Assembly: GCA_905236145.1 (NCBI GenBank)
Contig: CAJOOE010000046.1
Location: 1-5,218, forward strand
Direction: 5' to 3'
Length of the DNA stretch: 5,218 nt
From: an uncultured Selenomonadaceae bacterium
GTDB taxonomy: Bacteria; Bacillota; Negativicutes; Selenomonadales; Selenomonadaceae
Under the pieces are notes generated by a model, which worked only from the letters and a program-made list of their open reading frames with translations, did not search any database and had not been told where the DNA came from. Positions 1 to 5,218 of the stretch are shown piece by piece. Every line of letters starts with the position of its first letter. Position 1 is the first letter of the stretch. Both the position numbers and the translations under genes were made by a program.

Positions 1-1
1 A

Positions 2-2419
2 ATCCATGGAGACCTTACAATCAGTAAAAGTTACAACACCGGAATTATCAACGGCAAAAATTATGTCGGCGGCTTTGTCGGTTACACATACAAATCCGTG
101 ACGATAGACCAATCTTTCAATTCCGGCGATATTACGGGAAGTTATGCCGTCGGCGGTCTTGTCGGAGTTTCGACAAGTACGTCAAAAACTTTGACCGTAA
201 CAAATTCTTACAACAGCGGAAATATCACACACGATTCCGAAACAATAACTTATCCTTCCGGCGGTATTGTCGGTATGGCGGGGAAGGTTTCGTTTACCAA
301 TGTTTACAACAGCGGAAAAATGACCGATACACGCAAGTGGACAACCGACGACGAGGAAACCGCTCCGAGCAGAATAGGCGGAATAATCGGCGGTATTTAT
401 GAAGGTGACGGCTCCGATTCGACTTTTAAAAATGTTTATTACGTCGGAAAAGATGCCGGTTCGGGTACGGATAATTTTATCGTTCTAAAAAATGTCTATA
501 ACAAAAATTTTGAAATTTATACGACAACCGACGCTCAAAAAGCCGAAATGCTGAAAACGGCGGAAGAAATAACTTCGCCCGAAACTTATTCAAAGTACAG
601 CATTGACGCGGACGGGACAAACTCTTCCGCAGTCTGGAGAATTTACGGAGGAAATACGACTCCCTGGCTCAAAGCATTTATGACGCCGGTAACGATAAAC
701 AATCCGGTAAAATCTTCGACTTACAACGGCGAAGAACAGACTTACACTCTTTCCGATTTGCCGGAGGTTGACGACAACGGCGACGAATTGGACACGGGAC
801 TTTTTGAATTTGAAAGAGTTGCCCGGACAAATGCCGGATATTCGGAAAATCCGATTTATTCCGGTCAGCTCGGTTACGATTTCAGATTTCCGGCAAATTC
901 TTCAAATCTTGCCGAAAGAGCGGACGCGGCGTACACCCGGAGCGACAATAATTTGGGCGTGTATATCGGGAAAAAATCTTTGACGATAAATACAAGCGGC
1001 GGCACATTTGAAAAAGGAGAGGTTCCGACTGTCGAAACAATAGACTGGGACGACGGCAACGGGGATCATTACACGGTTACCGGACTTGTTGACGGGGACA
1101 ACCCGGACTTTTCCGAAATTCTCAAAAATATTACTCTCACGCCCAACGGCGACGGCACTTACACCGCGACGATAACAAAGGGCGACGGAGTTTTGGAGAA
1201 TTACGATATTTCAAAGATCGTTCCCGCGATAATAAAGCCGTACACCGAGCCGACAATTCCGGTAAATCCCACTCCTTCCGGCGGTGACGATACGACGACT
1301 CAAGACGTAAACATTACAATTTCTTTGACGGGCGGCACGGTCGATTCGGACGGAAACCGCTCCGGCGACAGCACGATAAAAATTACCGGCGACACAACCG
1401 ACGCTTTCGGCACCGGAGTCTTTGAAATTTCGGAAATAATTTACACGACAAATTCCGACGGCTCCGTTACCGCAAATATCAAAGTCACCACGCCGGACGG
1501 GGCGAGTTACACTCTTACCCCGACTTCCGGCGGCTATACGACCGTTATAACCGATTCGAGCGGAAATGTCACGAATTACACCATAAGCGTAAATCCCGGA
1601 GTTTTTGACTTCATAAATTCCGTTACAAATTACGACGTTACAATTTCGGTGCCGGACGGGACTACCGACGGGCAAGGAAATTTCACTTTGAACGGCGACG
1701 GCACTTACACGATCTCCGGACTTCCGGAAGATTCGCCGCTCGGAGATACATTGAAAATCTCCGAAATTCAATACATTAAAAATCCGGACGGCACTTACAA
1801 CGCGACGGTAACAATTTTGACGGGCAACGGCTATACTCTCGTTTCAAATTCTGACGGAAGTTACACGGCGACGATTATCGACAATTTCGGCAACATCAGC
1901 AATTTTATAATAACGATAGATCCCGGCTTGATAACCGGATTGATTGATGAAGTAATAAACAACGATGTGACAAAGACAATCGACAACACGAACACAAACA
2001 TTACCGACACTGTCGGCAAAATTACCGACGTTACAGGCAATATTACCGACGATATTTCAAACATAAATTTGGATATTGACAATATAATCGTCACGCCGAC
2101 CGCTGCGGACACTCAAACTCAAACCGATTCTTCGGTAAACCGAAACGACGAAGATTATACCCGGAAAAATTCCGGTGACGAAAAATTCGGTTTCCAAAAG
2201 GGTGATTATGTCGATTTGGACAAAGGAGAGCATAATCTTTCTTCAAACGACGATGCGGATTCCGGTTATACCGAAGAAAATATTTTTGACGATCGGCAAC
2301 AGTCTTTCGACAACAGAACCGATTTCGGCGAAACCATTGAACTCAGCGAAGTTTCGGACGATAACCAAAAATCTTCCGACAAAAGAAAATCGGACGATGA
2401 CGAGGAAGAAGAAAAATAG
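2..2419 (+). CDS. GLUG-repeat filamentous-haemagglutinin-like surface exoprotein, 3' part (5' end outside window)
   Basis: The frame is open from the window edge (residue 1 at base 2) to TAG 2417-2419, giving 805 visible residues. The GTG at 98 is internal, because a GLUG repeat lies upstream of it, so the true start is off the left edge. Visible order: four GLUG repeats (residues 10-27, 38-55, 69-91, 101-130, with SYNSG...GGLVG signatures), a junction with W212-RIYGG and P221-WLKAF that in GLUG exoproteins closes the repeat region, an MBG-like beta-rich region (about 230-411), a Pro/Thr linker (412-434), two related modules (435-542, 543-655), heptads (660-695), and an Asp/Glu/Asn/Ser/Lys-rich tail ending DDDEEEEK. 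I see no LPXTG anchor and no C-terminal autotransporter barrel. Inference: a secreted or surface adhesin, perhaps exported by two-partner secretion; the diagnostic N-terminus is missing. A plain repeat protein exported another way is the alternative. The coding frame is certain; the exact function is not. Confidence 0.78.
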   Translation: MHGDLTISKSYNTGIINGKNYVGGFVGYTYKSVTIDQSFNSGDITGSYAVGGLVGVSTSTSKTLTVTNSYNSGNITHDSETITYPSGGIVGMAGKVSFTNVYNSGKMTDTRKWTTDDEETAPSRIGGIIGGIYEGDGSDSTFKNVYYVGKDAGSGTDNFIVLKNVYNKNFEIYTTTDAQKAEMLKTAEEITSPETYSKYSIDADGTNSSAVWRIYGGNTTPWLKAFMTPVTINNPVKSSTYNGEEQTYTLSDLPEVDDNGDELDTGLFEFERVARTNAGYSENPIYSGQLGYDFRFPANSSNLAERADAAYTRSDNNLGVYIGKKSLTINTSGGTFEKGEVPTVETIDWDDGNGDHYTVTGLVDGDNPDFSEILKNITLTPNGDGTYTATITKGDGVLENYDISKIVPAIIKPYTEPTIPVNPTPSGGDDTTTQDVNITISLTGGTVDSDGNRSGDSTIKITGDTTDAFGTGVFEISEIIYTTNSDGSVTANIKVTTPDGASYTLTPTSGGYTTVITDSSGNVTNYTISVNPGVFDFINSVTNYDVTISVPDGTTDGQGNFTLNGDGTYTISGLPEDSPLGDTLKISEIQYIKNPDGTYNATVTILTGNGYTLVSNSDGSYTATIIDNFGNISNFIITIDPGLITGLIDEVINNDVTKTIDNTNTNITDTVGKITDVTGNITDDISNINLDIDNIIVTPTAADTQTQTDSSVNRNDEDYTRKNSGDEKFGFQKGDYVDLDKGEHNLSSNDDADSGYTEENIFDDRQQSFDNRTDFGETIELSEVSDDNQKSSDKRKSDDDEEEEK
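29..391 (+). repeat. Four GLUG repeats in the adhesin
   Basis: Four copies of the pattern [SV]-[YF]-N-[ST]-G-x(n)-G-G-[FLI]-[VI]-G occur at bases 29-82, 113-166, 206-274 and 302-391. The first two are the short 18-residue form. Copies 3 and 4 carry longer inserts between the YNSG and GG[IL]VG halves. A degenerate fifth half-repeat (NVYYVGKD) follows at about 431-454. The GLUG motif is known from bacterial surface and filamentous-haemagglutinin-type proteins and is expected to add turns to a parallel beta-helix. The array probably continues beyond the left edge. Confidence 0.85.
1304..1966 (+). repeat. Two tandem related beta-rich modules of about 110 residues
   Basis: Residues 435-542 and 543-655 of the adhesin align end to end. 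Both begin with a DV-TIS strand, pass through ISEI-Y...NxDG(S/T), then GYT, then a T-x-I-x-D-x-x-GN-x-(S/T)-N-(Y/F)-x-I strand, and finish with (N/D)PG followed by a short hydrophobic helix-like end (VFDFINSV and LITGLIDEV). The preceding segment around 325-411 shares the NGDGTYTATIT pattern and may be a third, more diverged copy. They look like stacked extracellular beta-sandwich domains forming a stalk. I do not recognise a named family with certainty; MBG-like domains are the nearest thing I recall. Confidence 0.65.
1979..2089 (+). repeat. Perfect 21-bp / heptad repeat, isoleucine every seventh residue
   Basis: Isoleucine codons fall exactly 21 bases apart at 1979, 2000, 2021, 2042, 2063 and 2084. 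The nine-base string ATTACCGAC is repeated identically at 2000, 2021 and 2042. The peptide reads as heptads of the type ITDxxGx, drifting to INLDIDN, with a second hydrophobic residue (V, V, I, I) three or four places after each leading isoleucine. This is the pattern of a short parallel coiled-coil stalk and is distinct from the beta-rich domains before it. Confidence 0.75.
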
Positions 2420-2427
2420 AGTATTCA

Positions 2428-2497
2428 CTCAAGGGGGTGTATCGCGGTACTTCCTCCCCCGACCTGCAGATGTCGGAGTGTCCGTGCCGCGATTGAG
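2428..2497 (+). promoter_or_regulatory. GC-rich structured 5' leader of the PilO-like gene
   Basis: The 78 bases between the adhesin stop and the next ATG hold a compact fold. Bases 2441-2450 (ATCGCGGTAC) pair with 2484-2493 (GTGCCGCGAT) in a 10-bp stem with a single T-G wobble. CTCA at 2428-2431 can extend it by pairing with TGAG at 2494-2497 across a 9-base bulge. Inside the loop, CCGAC 2459-2463 pairs with GTCGG 2472-2476. By hand count 2431-2497 is about 63% GC, richer than its surroundings. There is no T-run after it, so it is not an intrinsic terminator. The position directly before the ATG suggests a translation-control structure. An inserted palindromic element is an alternative. Confidence 0.55.
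2431..2437 (+). promoter_or_regulatory. Candidate remote Shine-Dalgarno sequence for the PilO-like gene
   Basis: AAGGGGG, followed by TG, matches the AAGGAGGTG consensus at eight of nine places, and the mismatch still allows a G-U pair with 16S rRNA. It lies 60 bases before the ATG at 2498. No other good site is present: the bases just upstream of the ATG are GCGATTGAG. If the hairpin 2441-2493 is folded away, 3 + 4 unpaired bases (2438-2440 and 2494-2497) separate AAGGGGG from ATG, a normal spacing. Functional use is inference. Confidence 0.4.
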
Positions 2498-3058
2498 ATG
2501 AAGTTTCAAAGATCTGTCTTGCCGGCAACCTTTGCAATTTGCCTGATAATTTTCGCCGGATTTTACTTTTTCGTGTTCGAGCCGACGAAAAGCGAAATTT
2601 TGAAAGCGGAAACGGAAACTTTGAAAAACCGGAAAGAGTTTGAAGAAAATGAAGTCTTTGCAAAAAAAATCGAAAAGTTTCCTCAATATCCCGATTTCGT
2701 CACCGGCGAACTCGACGAACTCAAAACATATTTGCCGCCGGAAATTTCTTCGGACAAATTCACGGAAAAAATTTATTCCGCCGCCGCAAATCAAAAAATC
2801 CGGCTGATTTCCGTCAAAGCCGGAGAAGTCGAAAAGTCGGGAAAATTTTCGGACGAAAAAATAAACTTGTACGCCCGACCGGTTGAAATAAAATTCGAGT
2901 CGGGTTATGTTTCCGCAATAAATTTTGCAAGCGAAATTTCCGACGGCGACAAACTTGCAAATTTGAAAAATTTTTCCCTGACTGCGGCGAACGATTCCGG
3001 AAAAATTTTGTCCTGCGAATTTGAATTTGAAATTTATGCTTTGAACGGGAGTGATTGA
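2498..3058 (+). CDS. PilO-like inner-membrane pilus/secretion assembly protein
   Basis: The product is 186 residues long. It has a short basic N-terminus, one hydrophobic membrane segment (about 7-27), a charged Glu/Lys-rich coiled-coil-like stretch (28-60), then LPPEIS at 79-84 and an alpha/beta region to the end. The pattern LP...F..KIYSAA...IRLISVKAGE, followed by an ARPVEIKFESG strand, an AINFASEI helix and a LANLKNFSLT strand, is what I know of PilO/GspM-type proteins, whose ferredoxin-like domain dimerises with PilN in the inner-membrane alignment complex of type IV pili. The size fits PilO (usually about 180-210 residues). The expected neighbours pilM and pilN are not in this window, so no symbol is given. 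The ATG at 2498 is chosen because it precedes the membrane segment directly; no ATG, GTG or TTG lies upstream in frame before the TAG at 2417. The last 8 bases overlap ung. Confidence 0.65.
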   Translation: MKFQRSVLPATFAICLIIFAGFYFFVFEPTKSEILKAETETLKNRKEFEENEVFAKKIEKFPQYPDFVTGELDELKTYLPPEISSDKFTEKIYSAAANQKIRLISVKAGEVEKSGKFSDEKINLYARPVEIKFESGYVSAINFASEISDGDKLANLKNFSLTAANDSGKILSCEFEFEIYALNGSD

Positions 3059-3728
3059 TATTAAGATTTTCAAAAATGATTGGGCGAATTTTTTGGACGC
3101 GGAACTTGAGCAACCCTATTACAAAGAATTGAGGCAATTTTTGATTAAAGAATACACCACGAAAAAAATTTATCCGGATATGTACGACATTTACAACGCC
3201 CTGCATTTTACGCCTTACGCCAAAACAAAAGTCGTAATTTTGGGGCAGGATCCTTACCACGAACCCGGACAGGCTCACGGCTTGAGTTTTTCCGTCTTGC
3301 CGGGAGTGACGCCGCCGCCTTCGCTGGTAAATATTTTCAAAGAATTGCATACGGATTTGGGTTGCAGTTTTCCGAAAACCGGCTGTTTGAAACCTTGGGC
3401 GGATCGGGGAGTTTTGCTTTTAAACACCGTTTTGACCGTCCGGGCTCACGAGGCAAATTCTCACAGAGGTAAAGGCTGGGAAATTTTCACAGACAAGATA
3501 ATAAAAATTTTGAACGACCGGGAAAAACCGATTGCATTTATTCTGTGGGGCAGACCTGCACGAAGTAAAAAAACTTTAATCACAAATCCGAATCATTTTA
3601 TCGTCGAGTCCGCTCATCCGAGTCCGCTCTCCGCACCGGGCGGATTTTTCGGAAGTCGTCCGTTTTCCCGCGTAAACAAATTTTTGATTTCCGTCGGCGA
3701 AGAACCGATTGATTGGCAAATTCCCTGA
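3051..3728 (+). CDS. ung: Uracil-DNA glycosylase, family 1 (UDG)
   Basis: The enzyme cuts uracil from DNA at the N-glycosidic bond as the first step of base-excision repair in the cytoplasm. The 225-residue product is full length for family 1 (E. coli Ung is 229). All key elements are present: the water-activating motif GQDPYH at 65-70 with catalytic D67 and thymine-excluding Y69; F80, which stacks on uracil; N125 in LLLNTVLTVR, which reads the base; and the DNA-intercalation loop HPSPLS at 189-194 with catalytic H189 and L193. The C-terminus (PIDWQIP) also matches the family. The GTG at 3051 is the only reasonable start, since the homologous region begins within about ten residues (the W11 region). 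It overlaps the end of the PilO-like gene by 8 bases, with GGGAG right at the junction, so translation is probably coupled to the upstream gene. The assignment is essentially certain; only the start is moderately so. Confidence 0.96.
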   Translation: MIDIKIFKNDWANFLDAELEQPYYKELRQFLIKEYTTKKIYPDMYDIYNALHFTPYAKTKVVILGQDPYHEPGQAHGLSFSVLPGVTPPPSLVNIFKELHTDLGCSFPKTGCLKPWADRGVLLLNTVLTVRAHEANSHRGKGWEIFTDKIIKILNDREKPIAFILWGRPARSKKTLITNPNHFIVESAHPSPLSAPGGFFGSRPFSRVNKFLISVGEEPIDWQIP

Positions 3729-3745
3729 TACAACTTTCCGGGCTT

Positions 3746-3781
3746 TTGCAGGAAATTTTCCGGTTTGCCGGAAAAATGCAA
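3746..3781 (+). promoter_or_regulatory. Inverted repeat (hairpin) between ung and ilvB
   Basis: A perfect 8-bp stem, TTTTCCGG (3756-3763) with CCGGAAAA (3768-3775), closes a four-base loop, TTTG. TTGCA at 3746-3750 pairs with TGCAA at 3777-3781 as a lower stem across an asymmetric internal loop. Only three T residues follow, so it is a poor intrinsic terminator by the usual rule. It may end or weaken ung transcription, protect an mRNA end, or act in the ilvB leader. No leader peptide rich in Leu/Ile/Val codons and no T-box motif are visible in 3729-3818. Confidence 0.45.
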
Positions 3782-3804
3782 TTTGAACGCTAAAAAAAAA
3801 TTTT

Positions 3805-3809
3805 GGAGG
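3805..3809 (+). promoter_or_regulatory. Ribosome binding site of ilvB
   Basis: GGAGG ends nine bases before the ATG at 3819. It selects 3819 over the nearby in-frame ATG at 3825, which would be 15 bases away. The site sits between a 9-A/4-T run (3792-3804) and a 7-T run (3810-3816). Confidence 0.85.
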
Positions 3810-3818
3810 TTTTTTTAA

Positions 3819-5218
3819 ATGAGAATGAACGGAGCACAAGCCGTTTTGGAGAGTTTGAAAAGAGAGGGCGTAAATCTCTTTTTCGGCTATCCGGGCGGCG
3901 TTGTCTTAAAACTTTACGACGAAGTTTATAAAGCGAAATTCCCCAACATTTTGACCGGGCATGAGCAGGGAGCGGTGCATGCCGCCGACGGTTACGCTCG
4001 GGCGACCGGAAAAGTCGGCGTTGTCTTTGCGACTTCCGGACCGGGTGCGGCAAATTTGATAACGGGAATTGCGACGGCGAACATTGATTCCGTCCCGCTT
4101 GTCTGTATCACCGGGCAGGTTGCCAATCCCGCCATCGGCAAAGACTCCTTTCAAGAAGTCGATGTTTGCGGGATAACAACGCCGATTACAAAGCACAATT
4201 ACCTTGTAAAAGACGTTAAAGACCTTCCCCGCGTCCTCAAAGAGGCATTTTTCATAGCCCGCACCGGCAGACCCGGTCCGGTTGCCGTTGACGTTGCGGC
4301 GGACGTTTTCAACGCGGAATTTGATTTTGAATATCCGGAGAAAGTAAATTTACGCGGATATTCCGGCGAAAATCCCTGCGATCCGGCGGAAATTGAGGAA
4401 GTAGTGAAGGCGATTGAAAATTGTGAACGCCCGCTGATTTTTTCCGGCGGCGGCGTAAATCTTTCCGACACTTCCGACGAACTCCGGCAGATTTTAAACC
4501 GGCTCGGCTGTCCTTCAACTTCGACTTTGACCGGCTTGGGTTGCATTGACGCGGACACGGACGGATTTTTGGGGTTCGCCGGTATGCACGGTTCATACGG
4601 TGCAAATATGGCAATTCAAAATTGCGACCTGCTCATCGGTATCGGCATGAGATTCAGTGACAGAGTTACCGGACGGGTTTCGGAATTTGCTCCGAATGCA
4701 AAAATCGTACACTTTGAAATTGATCCCGCCGAAATAAACAAAAATGTTGTCGTCGATTACAGAGTTTTGGGTGACCTCAAACAGTCCCTTCCGATTCTCC
4801 GCGAAAAATTAAATTCTTCTCCGACGAACTTTGCGGAAAAATTTGCCGCATGGAAAAATGAAACCGTCGAAAAGGGAAAGGAGCATCCTTTCGACCGAAA
4901 AGAGGACGGCGAAAATATCAAGCCGGGCGCACTCATTTCAAAAATCAGCGACCTTTGCGACGAAAACACGATCGCAGTTACCGACGTGGGACAACATCAA
5001 ATGTGGGCGGCTCAATTTTTCAAAGCTCACAAGCCCCGCCAATTTTTGACTTCCGGCGGCATGGGGACAATGGGTTTCGGACTTCCGGCGGCTATGGGTG
5101 CGAAACTTGCCTGCCCGGAAAAAAATGTCGTACTCTTTACCGGCGACGGAAGTATAATGATGAATATTCAGGAACTCGCCACGCTCGCCGACAACGATAT
5201 TGATGTTAAAGTCGTCAT
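3819..5218 (+). CDS. ilvB: Acetolactate synthase (acetohydroxyacid synthase) large subunit, 3' end outside window
   Basis: This ThDP- and FAD-dependent enzyme condenses two pyruvates to acetolactate, or pyruvate with 2-oxobutyrate to acetohydroxybutyrate, as the first common step to valine, leucine and isoleucine. The window shows 466 codons plus two bases of about 550-570 expected. The N-terminal ThDP domain (about 1-165) has FGYPGG (22-27), catalytic E49 in GHEQGAVHAADGYARATG, and ATSGPGAANL (71-80). The central domain (about 190-325) has GMRFSDRVTG at 276-285, which favours the FAD-type biosynthetic enzyme over the catabolic AlsS type. The C-terminal domain begins with TDVGQHQMW (388-396) and SGGMGTMGFGLP (412-423). 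The GDG at 442-444 opens the ThDP/Mg binding motif, whose closing NN falls past the edge. A regulatory subunit gene (ilvN) would be expected downstream. PGGVVLKLYDEV, where PGGAVLPLYDAL is usual, is a mild variation. It lies 90 bases after ung and may have its own transcript; I could not identify a convincing promoter. Confidence 0.95.
   Translation, partial: MRMNGAQAVLESLKREGVNLFFGYPGGVVLKLYDEVYKAKFPNILTGHEQGAVHAADGYARATGKVGVVFATSGPGAANLITGIATANIDSVPLVCITGQVANPAIGKDSFQEVDVCGITTPITKHNYLVKDVKDLPRVLKEAFFIARTGRPGPVAVDVAADVFNAEFDFEYPEKVNLRGYSGENPCDPAEIEEVVKAIENCERPLIFSGGGVNLSDTSDELRQILNRLGCPSTSTLTGLGCIDADTDGFLGFAGMHGSYGANMAIQNCDLLIGIGMRFSDRVTGRVSEFAPNAKIVHFEIDPAEINKNVVVDYRVLGDLKQSLPILREKLNSSPTNFAEKFAAWKNETVEKGKEHPFDRKEDGENIKPGALISKISDLCDENTIAVTDVGQHQMWAAQFFKAHKPRQFLTSGGMGTMGFGLPAAMGAKLACPEKNVVLFTGDGSIMMNIQELATLADNDIDVKVV

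Noticed and set aside
1211..1771. Long minus-strand open frames, such as 1211-1771 and 2429-3073.
   Set aside because: They lie opposite well-supported genes, have no recognisable protein features and reflect the antisense of biased codons.
2441..2493. Resemblance of GTACCGCG (minus strand) and GTGCCGCG (plus strand) to the T-box antiterminator core.
   Set aside because: The TGGN that pairs with the tRNA acceptor end is missing on both strands, there is no stem I specifier region or terminator, and the downstream gene is not an amino-acid gene.
2433..2493. HDV-like self-cleaving ribozyme (crossing helices beginning with a G-run).
   Set aside because: There is no P3 helix, P1 would be only 5 bp, and the expected catalytic C/A-rich joining segment before the last strand is absent (GGAGTGTCC instead).
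2437..2496. A 19-codon open frame starting at GTG 2437 and ending TGA 2494-2496, just before the PilO-like ATG.
   Set aside because: It has no ribosome binding site at a workable distance and lies wholly within the base-paired element; its composition is explained by the stem sequences.
2417..2500. Read-through or frameshift joining the adhesin to the PilO-like protein, since both share a frame and only TAG plus 26 sense codons separate them.
   Set aside because: The intervening codons look non-coding, a membrane segment after a secreted acidic tail makes little sense, and the A-run at 2412-2416 does not form a good slippery heptamer in frame.
3792..3816. A-run and T-run flanking the ilvB GGAGG could pair and place the site in a loop.
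   Set aside because: Only A-U pairs with a 9-base loop would form, which is marginally stable; AT-rich flanks around ribosome binding sites are common.
1..5218. Frequent TTCCGG / CCGGAA hexamers as a possible DNA uptake or methylation-linked signal.
   Set aside because: Most copies fall in Ser-Gly (TCC GGC/GGA) codon pairs inside the genes, so codon preference explains them.

Overview
The window reads left to right on the plus strand and holds four coding regions. They are the 3' part of a large surface-adhesin gene, a small pilus-assembly-like (PilO-type) membrane protein gene, a complete uracil-DNA glycosylase gene (ung), and the 5' five-sixths of an acetolactate synthase large-subunit gene (ilvB). 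No convincing gene lies on the minus strand, and I see no RNA gene, CRISPR array, insertion sequence or phage feature. No gene-free stretch exceeds 100 bases.

The organism looks like a bacterium with an outer membrane. The first protein resembles the GLUG-repeat, filamentous-haemagglutinin-like exoproteins that are typical of diderms, and a PilO-like protein sits next to it. The IlvB sequence has the feel of diderm Firmicutes (Negativicutes, Selenomonas relatives). That placement is an impression from recalled family sequences, not a search. Codon use is even across the window (frequent TCC-GGC, TTT, AAA, GAC), which gives no sign of recent foreign insertion, except for a short GC-rich structured patch at about 2431-2497.

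Region by region: 2-2419 is the adhesin, with four GLUG repeats, a WRIYGG...PWL junction, a beta-rich MBG-like region, two related modules of about 110 residues, a perfect heptad stretch and a long acidic tail. Bases 2420-2497 form a compact intergenic element. A strong Shine-Dalgarno-like sequence (AAGGGGG) lies 60 bases ahead of the next ATG, and a 10-bp GC-rich hairpin sits between them; folding it would leave about 7 unpaired bases between AAGGGGG and the ATG. Bases 2498-3058 are the PilO-like gene and 3051-3728 are ung, overlapping it by 8 bases, so the two are probably co-translated. Bases 3729-3818 are a 90-base leader with a perfect 8-bp hairpin and a good ribosome binding site, followed by ilvB from 3819 to the window edge.

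The genes are not an obvious functional pathway: surface adhesion and pilus-type assembly, then DNA repair, then branched-chain amino acid synthesis. The most unusual item is the 2428-2500 element, which looks like a structure-dependent translation start.
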